The notes beneath the pieces were generated by a model. It searched no databases. It was not told the DNA's origin and was given only the letters and a program-made list of their open reading frames with translations. Position numbers and translations under genes: made by a program. 64,000 bases of DNA from Rubrivivax sp. (GTDB lineage: Bacteria; Pseudomonadota; Gammaproteobacteria; Burkholderiales; Burkholderiaceae): contig JAEUOZ010000019.1 of assembly GCA_016790225.1 (NCBI GenBank), positions 39,043 through 103,042 on the forward strand, in the 5' to 3' direction. This document shows, in pieces, positions 53,622-60,881 of the stretch (position 1 is its first letter; every line of letters starts with the position of its first letter).

Positions 53622-54359
53622 ATGAATACGACCACCACCAGCCAGCAGGAGCTGGCCGACATCACCGGTCGCGACGACGCCACGGTGGCCGCGGCACCCA
53701 GCGTGCACTCGGTCTATGTCTACGAAGCGCCGGTGCGCATCTGGCACTGGATCAACGCGCTGGCCATCACGGTGCTGGCCGTGACCGGCTACTTCATCGG
53801 CGTTCCCTTGCCCAGCATGCCCGGGGAGGCTTCCGATCACTACCTGATGGGCTACATCCGCTTTGCGCACTTCGCGGCCGGCTACGTGCTGGCCGTGGGG
53901 CTGCTGGCGCGGGCCTACTGGGCGCTGGTCGGCAATCACCATGCCCGCGAGCTCTTCACCCTGCCGCTCTTTCGGGCAGCCTACTGGCGTGAAGTGCTTG
54001 CCATGCTGGCCTGGTACCTGTTCCTGCGCCCGCGGCCCAACCAGTACGTGGGCCACAACCCGATGGCGCGCCTGGCGATGTTCTTCGGCTATCTGCTGCT
54101 GACGCTGTTCATGGTGTTCACCGGCTTCGCGCTGTACAGCGAAGGCACGGGTCTGGGCAGCTGGCAGGACACGCTGTTCGGCTGGGTCATCCCGCTGATC
54201 GGCTCTTCGCAGCAGGTGCACAGCCTGCATCGCCTGGGCATGTGGGCCATGGTCATCTTCGTGATCGTGCATGTCTATGCGGCCATCCGCGAAGACATCA
54301 TGGGCCGCCAGAGCATCGTCAGCACGATGATTTCCGGCTACCGGACCTTCAAGGAATGA
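53622..54359 (+). CDS. hoxZ: Hydrogenase b-type cytochrome HoxZ (HupC)
   Basis: HoxZ is the di-heme cytochrome b that anchors HoxKG and passes electrons to quinones. The 245-residue protein has four membrane helices. Heme ligand histidines are visible in VRIWHWINALAITVL, YIRFAHFAAGYVL, and HSLHRLGMWAMVIFVIVHVY. The segment RPRPNQYVGHNPMARLAM is typical of Ni/Fe-hydrogenase b-type subunits. The ATG at 53622 lies 26 bases after the miniprotein stop with a GGGGG site. It ends before a hairpin-containing gap of 79 bases. Confidence 0.95.
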   Translation: MNTTTTSQQELADITGRDDATVAAAPSVHSVYVYEAPVRIWHWINALAITVLAVTGYFIGVPLPSMPGEASDHYLMGYIRFAHFAAGYVLAVGLLARAYWALVGNHHARELFTLPLFRAAYWREVLAMLAWYLFLRPRPNQYVGHNPMARLAMFFGYLLLTLFMVFTGFALYSEGTGLGSWQDTLFGWVIPLIGSSQQVHSLHRLGMWAMVIFVIVHVYAAIREDIMGRQSIVSTMISGYRTFKE

Positions 54360-54370
54360 GTTCAGCCGTC

Positions 54371-54394
54371 GGCGCAAGGGCTTGAGCCCGCGCC
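54371..54394 (+). other. Stem-loop between hoxZ and higA-like gene
   Basis: A composite inverted repeat: GGGC-TTGA-GCCC flanked by GGCGC/GCGCC with a two-base bulge, starting 11 bases after the hoxZ stop. It may attenuate or stabilise the transcript and so set the ratio of structural to accessory gene expression. No U-run follows. Confidence 0.4.
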
Positions 54395-54438
54395 GCGGCC
54401 GCTGCACACGCCCACCTTCAGACGCTGATCTAGCCACC

Positions 54439-54852
54439 ATGAACAAGCGCGCGCCCCTGGCCCGCATCGGCGTCCCTGCCGGTGTGCCGCGGCGCGCCCC
54501 TGTCCATCCGGGCCGTTTCCTGCAGCGTCATTACCTCAAGCCGCTGGGCATCACGCAGACCGATGCGGCACGCCAGCTGGGCATCTCTCGCCAGCGACTG
54601 AACGAGCTGGTCCAGGGGCACCGGGCGATGACGCCCGACACCGCGATCCGCTGCGCGCTGGCCTTCGGGCTGCCCGTCACGCAGTGGCTGTGCATGCAGG
54701 CCGAGTGGGATTGTTTCCACGCCTGGCGGGCGCTGCGCCAGCAGCTGGTCTCGCCCCCGGCCTTGACGAGCTTCGCCGTGCGTGCGCCGCAGTCCGCACC
54801 GGCACGTCCCTCTTCTTCTTCCGCTCGCGGCCTCCCGGCGCACGCCGGCTGA
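54439..54852 (+). CDS. HigA-family XRE DNA-binding protein within hydrogenase operon
   Basis: The 137-residue protein has a HigA/XRE helix-turn-helix: HPGRFLQRHYLKPLGITQTDAARQLGISRQRLNELVQGHRAMTPDTAIRCALAFG, as in HigA antitoxins. No HigB-type toxin gene is next to it. The helix after the HTH reads WLCMQAEWDCFHAW with Cys85 and Cys92, plus Cys72. Ordinary HigA proteins have WLNLQxxYDL there. The Pro/Ser-rich tail (residues ~105-137) is probably disordered. Its place between hoxZ and hoxM suggests it regulates the operon. A redox or metal response via the cysteines is only a hypothesis. Confidence 0.8.
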   Translation: MNKRAPLARIGVPAGVPRRAPVHPGRFLQRHYLKPLGITQTDAARQLGISRQRLNELVQGHRAMTPDTAIRCALAFGLPVTQWLCMQAEWDCFHAWRALRQQLVSPPALTSFAVRAPQSAPARPSSSSARGLPAHAG

Positions 54853-54887
54853 GGTCTCACCTCCCCTTCAAACACGGCCAACACCCC

Positions 54888-55544
54888 ATGAGCACCACCA
54901 CATCTCCCGCGGCCTGTCACGCACTGCGTGACAACATCGTCGTGCTGGGCATCGGCAACGTGCTGTGGGCCGATGAAGGCTTCGGCGTACGCTGTGTCGA
55001 AGCCCTGCAGGCGCGCTATACCTTTGCCGATCACGTGCAGCTGATCGATGGCGGCACGCAGGGCCTGTACCTGATCCCTCAGGTGCATGCGGCGGACAAG
55101 CTGCTGATCCTGGACGCGGTGGACTACGGTCTGGAGCCCGGTACGCTGAAGCTGGTGAGCAACGACGAGGTGCCGCGCTTCCTGGGCGCCAAGAAGATGA
55201 GCCTGCACCAGACGGGTTTCCAGGAGGTGCTGGCGTTGGCGCAGCTGACCGGCGCCTATCCGGAGGAAGTGCTGCTGATCGGCTGCCAGCCCGAAGAGCT
55301 GGAAGACTATGGCGGCAGCCTGCGGGACAGCGTCAAGCAGGCGCTCGAGCGCGCGCTGGAGCTGGCCGTGCAGCGCCTGCAGGACTGGGGTGCCGAGCCG
55401 CAGCCCCGCCTGACGCCCTTGCGGCCCGAGGAATCCGTCACCTCGCCGCAGATCGCGCTGATGCGCTATGAAGAAGGCCGGCCCAGCGCCGACGAGGCCT
55501 GCCGCATCGGCGATGCGCGCTTCATGGCCACGGCCGACAACTGA
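54888..55544 (+). CDS. hoxM: Hydrogenase maturation endopeptidase HoxM (HupD)
   Basis: HoxM is the protease that removes the C-terminal peptide of HoxG once nickel is inserted. The 218-residue protein has the signature VVLGIGNVLWADEGFGVRCVEAL with the Ni-binding Glu, LLILDAVDYG with the Asp, and LHQTGFQEVLALAQL with the His. It is a little longer than E. coli HyaD because of a C-terminal tail (residues ~190-218). The frame is open further upstream, but the ATG at 54888 fits the family start. It acts on the [10 protein letters not shown] junction of HoxG. Confidence 0.95.
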   Translation: MSTTTSPAACHALRDNIVVLGIGNVLWADEGFGVRCVEALQARYTFADHVQLIDGGTQGLYLIPQVHAADKLLILDAVDYGLEPGTLKLVSNDEVPRFLGAKKMSLHQTGFQEVLALAQLTGAYPEEVLLIGCQPEELEDYGGSLRDSVKQALERALELAVQRLQDWGAEPQPRLTPLRPEESVTSPQIALMRYEEGRPSADEACRIGDARFMATADN

Positions 55545-55567
55545 ATCACCAGCGAGCGCGCCACATC

Positions 55568-55987
55568 ATGTGCATCGGTCTGCCCATGCAACTCATCGAG
55601 GTCCAGGGCCATCAGGGTCTGGTCCGCGGCCGCGGCCGCGAAGAGGTGGTGGATCTGCGCCTCGTGGGCGACTGCCCGCCCGGCAGCTGGCTGCTCATCT
55701 TCAACGGCGCTGCGCGCGAATGGCTGGATCCGCAGCGTGCGGCCGAGATCGACGCCGCGCTCGACCTGCTGGAAATGGGCATGGCGGGTGTTCACGATGC
55801 GCAGGCCGATCCCGGCTTCGTGCTGCCTTCGGCGATGAGCGCCGAGGCGCTGGCGGCACTCACCGGCCAGCCTGCGCCGCCGGCGGCCGGAAAGCCGGGG
55901 CCGTCGGCCGATCCGGCGATGGCCCTTGATGCTGCACCTTCGACCGCCCTGGATGCCGTCTCGTCCCTCACGGCGGCCCAGGCCTGA
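55568..55987 (+). CDS. hoxL: HypC/HupF-like chaperone HoxL
   Basis: HoxL belongs to the HypC/HupF family and begins MCIGLPMQLIEV, in which Cys2 carries the Fe(CN)2CO unit or contacts the large-subunit precursor. Its core is followed by an Ala/Pro-rich tail from residue about 95, making it 139 residues against about 75-95 for common HypC. In R. eutropha the homologue is needed for the membrane-bound enzyme and thought to protect it or its cofactor in oxygen. It is distinct from the second HypC encoded at 62040. Spacing to hoxM is 23 bases. Confidence 0.9.
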   Translation: MCIGLPMQLIEVQGHQGLVRGRGREEVVDLRLVGDCPPGSWLLIFNGAAREWLDPQRAAEIDAALDLLEMGMAGVHDAQADPGFVLPSAMSAEALAALTGQPAPPAAGKPGPSADPAMALDAAPSTALDAVSSLTAAQA

Positions 55988-56034
55988 ATGCGGTCCTGCC
56001 GACCGATCCCATCCTTCACCCAGGAGCCTTCCGC

Positions 56035-56469
56035 ATGAATACCCATCCCTTGATCGAACGCCTGGCCCTGGAGACCGGCGGCGCCGAGGTGCGGCCCGCC
56101 GAGGTGGAGCACTTCGAGGCTCAACCCGGCGATGCCGTTCTCTACTTCGGCGGAGATCCGGTGCGCTTCCCCGAGGCGCTGGACGTGGCCGTCGTGCTGC
56201 CGGAACTGCGGGCCAGCCTGGGTGGCGGCGCCTGGCGCGTGGGCATCGTCCCGCGCGAGGTGGAGGACACGCTGGCGCGTCGTTATGCCGTGCAGCGCTG
56301 GCCCTCGCTGGTCTTCCTGCGCGACGGCGGCTATCTGGGCACGGTCAGCGGCATGAAGGACTGGAGCGACTACGTCACCGAAGTGCGCGATGTGCTCGCG
56401 CAGACGCCCGGCCGCCGCCCGGCGCCCACCATCGCCATCCGCAGCGCGGATGGTGAAGCCTGCCACTGA
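56035..56469 (+). CDS. hoxO: Hydrogenase small-subunit chaperone HoxO (HupG/HyaE)
   Basis: The 144-residue protein has a thioredoxin-like fold but no CxxC. AVLYFGGDPVRFPEALDVAVVLPEL and RRYAVQRWPSLVFLRDGGYLGTVSGMKDWSDYVTEV match HupG/HyaE/HoxO proteins. They bind the Tat signal of the small-subunit precursor and are thought to delay export until clusters are in place. Located between hoxL and hoxQ, as in R. eutropha. Confidence 0.9.
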   Translation: MNTHPLIERLALETGGAEVRPAEVEHFEAQPGDAVLYFGGDPVRFPEALDVAVVLPELRASLGGGAWRVGIVPREVEDTLARRYAVQRWPSLVFLRDGGYLGTVSGMKDWSDYVTEVRDVLAQTPGRRPAPTIAIRSADGEACH

Positions 56470-56544
56470 ACGCGCCGCGCGCCCCGCACGACGCTCACTT
56501 CAACCCCCACCGAACACCCCACTGCCTGCCCCGGAGCACCCACC

Positions 56545-57417
56545 ATGGACCTCAACAACGGATTCAAGCCCTTCCCGATCCCTGTGGTGGCCGCGCTCGG
56601 CCCGGGCTCGCAGGAGGATGAAGGTCTGGACTACATGCCCATGCCCCAGGGCATGTCGACCTTCGATGCCCCCGTCCTGCCGGAGCCGGAAGAGCTGGCG
56701 CAGCACCAGGGCTGCCTGCAGGTGCTGCAGCAGGCCCTGGCGGCGCTGCAGGCGCCGGATGCCGTCGATCGATCGCAGACGATCGATCTCGGCGGCTTGA
56801 ATGCGGCGGACCGCACGCTGCTCAATCAGGTGCTGGGCGAAGGCGAGGTGGCGGCCCAGGTGCTGGGCGAGACGTCCGTCCAGGTGCAGGAATCGGTGTT
56901 TGCCGGGCTGTGGCGGGTGATCCACCTGCAAGGCGGCCAGCCGATCAAGGACGAGCTGGAAGTGGGGGCCGTGCCCCAGGTGCTGATCGACATCGCGGAG
57001 GCCGACACGGCGCGCAACAGCGTCAACTTCGCGGCAGCGCCGCCCGCTGGCGTGATGAACTCACCCGCCCTGCTGGCCGAGATCGACGAGCAGCGCACCA
57101 CCTGGCGCCGCGGCGACGCGCCGCATGTCATCAACCTTTCGCTGCTGCCGCTGTCGGCGGCGGATTCGGCGCATCTGGATCAGCAGCTGGGCGCGGGCCG
57201 CGTGATCTTCCTCAGCCGCGGCTATGGCAACTGCCGCATCGTCAATACCCGCGTGCAGCGCACCTGGCGCGTCACCTACTTCAACAGCACGGACATCGTC
57301 ATCCTGGATACGCTGGAGGTCTGCCGCGTGCCGGAAGTGGCGTGTGCAGCGGCCGAAGACCTGGCCGATTCGGCGGAGCGGCTGAACGAAGTGCTGGACT
57401 GGGTGAGCGCATCATGA
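56545..57417 (+). CDS. hoxQ: Hydrogenase maturation protein HoxQ (HupH/HyaF)
   Basis: The 290-residue protein is of the HupH/HyaF family. It forms a maturation complex with HoxO around the small subunit. Visible conserved stretches are LNQVLGEGEVAAQVLG, VQESVFAGLWRVIHL, INLSLLPLSAADSAHLDQQLGAGRVIFLSRGYGNCRIVNT and TWRVTYFNSTDIVILDTLEVCRVPEVA. No cofactor motif is evident. The stop overlaps the rubredoxin start (ATGA), so the two are coupled. Confidence 0.92.
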   Translation: MDLNNGFKPFPIPVVAALGPGSQEDEGLDYMPMPQGMSTFDAPVLPEPEELAQHQGCLQVLQQALAALQAPDAVDRSQTIDLGGLNAADRTLLNQVLGEGEVAAQVLGETSVQVQESVFAGLWRVIHLQGGQPIKDELEVGAVPQVLIDIAEADTARNSVNFAAAPPAGVMNSPALLAEIDEQRTTWRRGDAPHVINLSLLPLSAADSAHLDQQLGAGRVIFLSRGYGNCRIVNTRVQRTWRVTYFNSTDIVILDTLEVCRVPEVACAAAEDLADSAERLNEVLDWVSAS

Positions 57418-57644
57418 GCGTGCGTTCCGGCTTCGAGGGCAGTTATCTGGGCGACCGGGCACGCCTGCCGCGTGATGCCCGCATGGAGTGCAAGATCTGC
57501 TGGTACGTCTACAACCCGGCAGAAGGTGACGAGCAGTGGCAGATTCCCGCCGGCACGCCCTTTGCCGAACTGCCGGGCCACTGGACCTGTCCGCAGTGCG
57601 AAGGCGCGGCCGAACAGTTCATGGTGCTCGGGAGCGGTGCGTGA
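57414..57644 (+). CDS. hoxR: Hydrogenase rubredoxin HoxR (HupI)
   Basis: A 76-residue rubredoxin with one iron bound by CKIC near residue 25 and CPQC near residue 60. The protein is longer than classical 53-residue rubredoxins, with an N-terminal extension as in HupI/HoxR. It is needed in R. eutropha for the oxygen-tolerant proximal cluster. Start overlaps hoxQ, and the stop overlaps the next GTG. Confidence 0.93.
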   Translation: MSVRSGFEGSYLGDRARLPRDARMECKICWYVYNPAEGDEQWQIPAGTPFAELPGHWTCPQCEGAAEQFMVLGSGA

Positions 57645-58360
57645 CAGGGCCTGCGGCCTCCTCCATGGCTGAGGCCCATGTGCCTCAGCCGGGCCGGCGG
57701 CCGGCGGCCTTGAGCACGGCAGATCAGGCGCGGGTGCAAGCCCTGGTCGATCGTTTCCGCCACATCGAGATCACTCGCATGGCCGATGTGCCCATGCGCC
57801 ATCCGGGCCTTCAGGTGGCGGCCGTCGGCTTTGCAGCCGATGACTCCCTTGCCGCGCCCGATGCCGGCGATCTGGCAGCAGGGCAGGGCGGGCTGGTCGG
57901 CATCCTGGTCACCTCCTGGTTCATGAACCTGATGTGGCTGCCACCCTCGGCGCCGACCGGCAGTGCGCCGGTGGCGCCTGCAGCCACGCCGCAGGCCCGG
58001 CCGGGACCGGCCGCGGGCGGCGTCGGCACTGCCGCAGGCAGCGTCGGAGCCGCAGGCCCTGTGCCGGCGCCACTGCCCACCCTGCGTGTGGGCGACATCC
58101 GTGCCCGTCGCATCGGGACCCAGAGTTTCGATTTCATCGGCGCGGAGGAAGACGGCATCGGCTGCTACGAAGCCTGTTCGCTGTTCTCGCCGATGTTCGA
58201 GTTTGCCGATCAGGAGGCCGCCCTGGCAACCGCCCAGGCGGTGATGGATCTGCTGCAGGCGCCACCGCCGCCCGCGCAGCCGGCTGCGGTGCCCGCGCCG
58301 CGGGCCGATCAGGCTGCGCCGGGGCGTCGCGGCTTTCTCTTCGGGCGGAGCGCGGCATGA
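57641..58360 (+). CDS. hoxT: Hydrogenase maturation protein HoxT (HupJ)
   Basis: The protein (239 residues from the GTG at 57641, which has a GGGAG site seven bases ahead; an ATG at 57665 is possible) is of the HupJ/HoxT family, thought to help small-subunit maturation or oxygen protection. Conserved regions are RVQALVDRFRHIEITRMADVPMRHPGLQVAAVGF, LVGILVTSWFMNLMWLPP, and RRIGTQSFDFIGAEEDGIGCYEACSLFSPMFEFAD. An Ala/Pro/Gly-rich insert (~residues 110-145) is unusual and separates the halves. It overlaps hoxR and hoxV on both sides. Confidence 0.87.
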   Translation: MTGPAASSMAEAHVPQPGRRPAALSTADQARVQALVDRFRHIEITRMADVPMRHPGLQVAAVGFAADDSLAAPDAGDLAAGQGGLVGILVTSWFMNLMWLPPSAPTGSAPVAPAATPQARPGPAAGGVGTAAGSVGAAGPVPAPLPTLRVGDIRARRIGTQSFDFIGAEEDGIGCYEACSLFSPMFEFADQEAALATAQAVMDLLQAPPPPAQPAAVPAPRADQAAPGRRGFLFGRSAA

Positions 58361-59460
58361 AAGGGCCCGCCGGCCGTCTGGTCTTCACGCCTGGCGCTCC
58401 GCTGGGCGCGGCCCTGCGGTCCACGCGGCGCGAGTGGGCACCGCTGATCGGCATCGGCCGGCCGGCGGCCGCGCTGCCGGGGTTGCTGGCATCGGTGTTC
58501 GCGCTGTGCGGCGGTGCCCATCGGGTGGCCGGCCAGCTGGCGGTGGCGGCCGCGCGGGGAGAGCCCGCGCCCGTCACGGCCGATCAGGCCCGGACCTTGG
58601 CGCTGGATACCCTGCGCGAGCACCTGCGCCGCTGGTGGCTGGATGCCCCGCGGCAGTTGCCCGCCGATCTGCGGCCGGATCCTTCGGAGCTGGGCGGCTG
58701 CCCGCTGATGAAGGGTGACGCCTGGCCCGACGATCCCGCGGGCCGCTGCTGGATCGAAGATCATGTGCTGGGCGAATCCGCGGACACCGCGTCGCGCCGC
58801 TGGAACGCTTCGTGGGAAGACGCGGCCACGGCCTGGACGGACGCAGCGTCGACCTGGCCGGCGCGCGCGGTGGCGGATCTGCGGTACCGGCTGCAGGGGC
58901 TGAGCCTGCCGGTGCAGGCGCTGCCCTGCCAGGACTGGGGCACGCTGGCTCCGGCGCTCGCCACGGATCTGCTGGCCGTGCCGGGTTTTGCCCTCAACCC
59001 GGTCTTGCGGGGCCAGCCCGCCGAAACAGGCCCCTGGCTGCGCGCGGCAGCCCCCTTGGCAGGCCCCTTGGCAGGCGCCGCCCAGGCTGCGCTGCCGGTG
59101 TGGCTGCGTGGCGCGGCACGGGTGCCCGATGTGCTGCGGCTGTGCAGTACCGGCAAGGCCCCTGCGCTGCAGGCCGGCAGCCTGACGCTCGAACCCGGCC
59201 TGGGCGTGGCCTGGTGCGAGATGGCGCGCGGCCACCTGCTGCACCTGGTGCGCCTGCAGCCGGACGACACGGTGGCCGAATGCCGCGTGCTCGCCCCGAC
59301 CGAATGGAACTTCCATCCGCAAGGCGTGGTGGCCCGTGCGCTCTCGGCCCTGCCGGCCAATACCCCTTCTGCCAACCTGCAGGCTCTGGCCGCAGCCTTC
59401 GACCCCTGCGTAGAGTTCCATGTCGAGCGTGATTCGACGGTCGAGGACCTGCATGCATGA
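58357..59460 (+). CDS. hoxV: Hydrogenase maturation protein HoxV (HupK)
   Basis: The 367-residue protein is of the HupK/HoxV family, derived from the hydrogenase large subunit and thought to scaffold the Fe(CN)2CO unit. Remnants of large-subunit motifs are visible. FALCGGAHRVAGQ parallels ICGVCTGTH, and DPCVEFHVE near the C-terminus parallels DPCxxCxxH, each having lost one Cys. The ATG overlaps the hoxT stop by four bases. The 3' end overlaps the hypA start. Confidence 0.9.
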   Translation: MKGPAGRLVFTPGAPLGAALRSTRREWAPLIGIGRPAAALPGLLASVFALCGGAHRVAGQLAVAAARGEPAPVTADQARTLALDTLREHLRRWWLDAPRQLPADLRPDPSELGGCPLMKGDAWPDDPAGRCWIEDHVLGESADTASRRWNASWEDAATAWTDAASTWPARAVADLRYRLQGLSLPVQALPCQDWGTLAPALATDLLAVPGFALNPVLRGQPAETGPWLRAAAPLAGPLAGAAQAALPVWLRGAARVPDVLRLCSTGKAPALQAGSLTLEPGLGVAWCEMARGHLLHLVRLQPDDTVAECRVLAPTEWNFHPQGVVARALSALPANTPSANLQALAAAFDPCVEFHVERDSTVEDLHA

Positions 59461-59797
59461 GATGAGCCTGGCTGGAGGCATCCTGCGCGTCATCGAGGAC
59501 AGCGCAGCGAAGGAGGGGTTTGGCCGCGTCCAGCGCCTGACGCTGGAGGCTGGCGCGCTGTCGGGCGTCGAGACCCGCGCGCTGCGCTTTGCGCTGGAGG
59601 CGGTGTCGCAAGGCACGCTGCTGGAAGGCGCCGAGATCCAGATCGATGAGCCGCCCGGCCGCGCCTGGTGCATGCGCTGCTGCGAGACCGTCACCATCGC
59701 CACCCGTGCCGATCCCTGCCCACAATGCGGCAGCTTCCAGCTGCAGCCCACCGGGGGCACCGAGCTCAAGGTCCGGGACCTGATCGTCCAGGACTGA
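59453..59797 (+). CDS. hypA: Hydrogenase nickel incorporation protein HypA
   Basis: HypA delivers nickel with HypB. The 114-residue protein begins MHEMSL, in which His2 is a nickel ligand, so the ATG at 59453 is chosen over upstream codons in the same frame. The zinc-finger region has C-M-R-C near residue 73 and C-P-Q-C near residue 90, with structural Zn. The start lies inside the last codons of hoxV. Confidence 0.96.
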   Translation: MHEMSLAGGILRVIEDSAAKEGFGRVQRLTLEAGALSGVETRALRFALEAVSQGTLLEGAEIQIDEPPGRAWCMRCCETVTIATRADPCPQCGSFQLQPTGGTELKVRDLIVQD

Positions 59798-59859
59798 CGG
59801 ACGCCCTGCCTCGATACGGCGAACGCCCCGCCTCCCACCGAACCCACCAGGAGCAAGCC

Positions 59860-60858
59860 ATGTGTGTTGTCTGCGGATGCAGCCAGACGGGTACCCCCAG
59901 CAGCGCGGCGCAGGCCGCCACCTCGGGCGGCGCCGAGGCAGGGCCGTTTGCGGTGGACCCGCGCACCGGCGATCTGCACTATGGCGTCGGCGAGGCGCGC
60001 GTCTCGGTGCCGGGCATGAGCCCGGCGCGTGCCATCAAGCTGGAGCTCGATGTGCTGGGTGCGAACAACCGCATCGCAGCCCGGAACCGCGAACACTTCG
60101 CCGGCCATGGCGTCACGGCGCTGAATCTGGTCTCCAGCCCCGGATCGGGCAAGACCACGCTGCTGTGCGCCACCATCCAGGCCTTGCGCCAGCGCCTGCC
60201 GCAACTGCCGGTGGCGGTGATCGAAGGCGACCAGCAGACCAGCAACGATGCCGATCGCATCCGCGCCACGGGCGCCCCGGCCATCCAGGTGAATACCGGC
60301 AAGGGCTGCCACCTGGATGCGCAGATGGTCAGCGATGCCTTTGCGCGGCTTCCGCTGCATGGCCACGCGCATGGGCATGAGCCTGCGCAGGGTCACTCGC
60401 ACGAGCATGGGCATGCGCACTCGCATGAGCACGCGCACGGGGACGGGCACGGGGACGGGCACTCGCACGGGCATGCCCACGTTCCCACCATGGCAGACGC
60501 CGCAGGTCATGATGGCGTCACACCCAGTTCGCTGTTGTTCATCGAGAACGTCGGCAACCTCGTCTGCCCGGCCATGTGGGATCTGGGCGAAGCAGGCAAG
60601 GTCGCGATCCTCTCGGTGACCGAGGGGGAGGACAAGCCGATCAAGTATCCGGACATGTTTGCCGCTTCGCGGCTGATGATCCTGAACAAGATCGACCTGC
60701 TGCCCTACCTGGATTTCGACGTGCCGCGCTGCATCGAGTACGCGCGGCGCGTCAACCCGGGCATCGAGGTGCTGCTGGTGTCGGCGCGCAGCGGCCAGGG
60801 CATGGATGCCTGGCTCGATTGGCTGCTGGAGAGCGCGCGGCCATCTTCGAGCCGCTGA
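59860..60858 (+). CDS. hypB: Hydrogenase nickel GTPase HypB with internal His-rich loop
   Basis: HypB is the GTPase that loads nickel into the large subunit. The 332-residue protein starts MCVVCGC, a CxxCxC high-affinity nickel site. The GTPase domain (~90-330) has [14 protein letters not shown] (P-loop), [15 protein letters not shown], and NKIDLLPYL. The G-domain metal site is Cys150-His151 (GCHLDA) and Cys236 (NLVCP). Between these, residues 167-207 form a loop with 17 His in 41 residues ([10 protein letters not shown]...). In known HypB proteins the His-rich tract follows the N-terminal cysteines, so its location here is odd. It may store nickel next to the transfer site. Confidence 0.95.
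   Translation: MCVVCGCSQTGTPSSAAQAATSGGAEAGPFAVDPRTGDLHYGVGEARVSVPGMSPARAIKLELDVLGANNRIAARNREHFAGHGVTALNLVSSPGSGKTTLLCATIQALRQRLPQLPVAVIEGDQQTSNDADRIRATGAPAIQVNTGKGCHLDAQMVSDAFARLPLHGHAHGHEPAQGHSHEHGHAHSHEHAHGDGHGDGHSHGHAHVPTMADAAGHDGVTPSSLLFIENVGNLVCPAMWDLGEAGKVAILSVTEGEDKPIKYPDMFAASRLMILNKIDLLPYLDFDVPRCIEYARRVNPGIEVLLVSARSGQGMDAWLDWLLESARPSSSR
60358..60480 (+). repeat. Low-complexity His/Gly/Ala codon tract in hypB
   Basis: A tract of alternating His codons, including direct repeats such as GGGGACGGGCAC twice at about 60438-60461. It codes the His-rich loop and is prone to expansion or contraction in steps of three bases. Confidence 0.8.
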
Positions 60859-60881
60859 CGAGAAGAACCAGGAGACGTCGT

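Noticed and set aside
54439..54852. Toxin-antitoxin module
   Set aside because: Only the HigA-like protein is present. Neither flanking gene (hoxZ, hoxM) is a toxin, so a complete module is not supported.
60358..60480. CRISPR-like or tandem-array signal in hypB
   Set aside because: The repeats are short, variable and in frame with His codons of a protein; there are no spacers of regular size.
60507..60689. Short - strand frame inside hypB
   Set aside because: Overlaps the GTPase motifs of hypB with no independent start signal.
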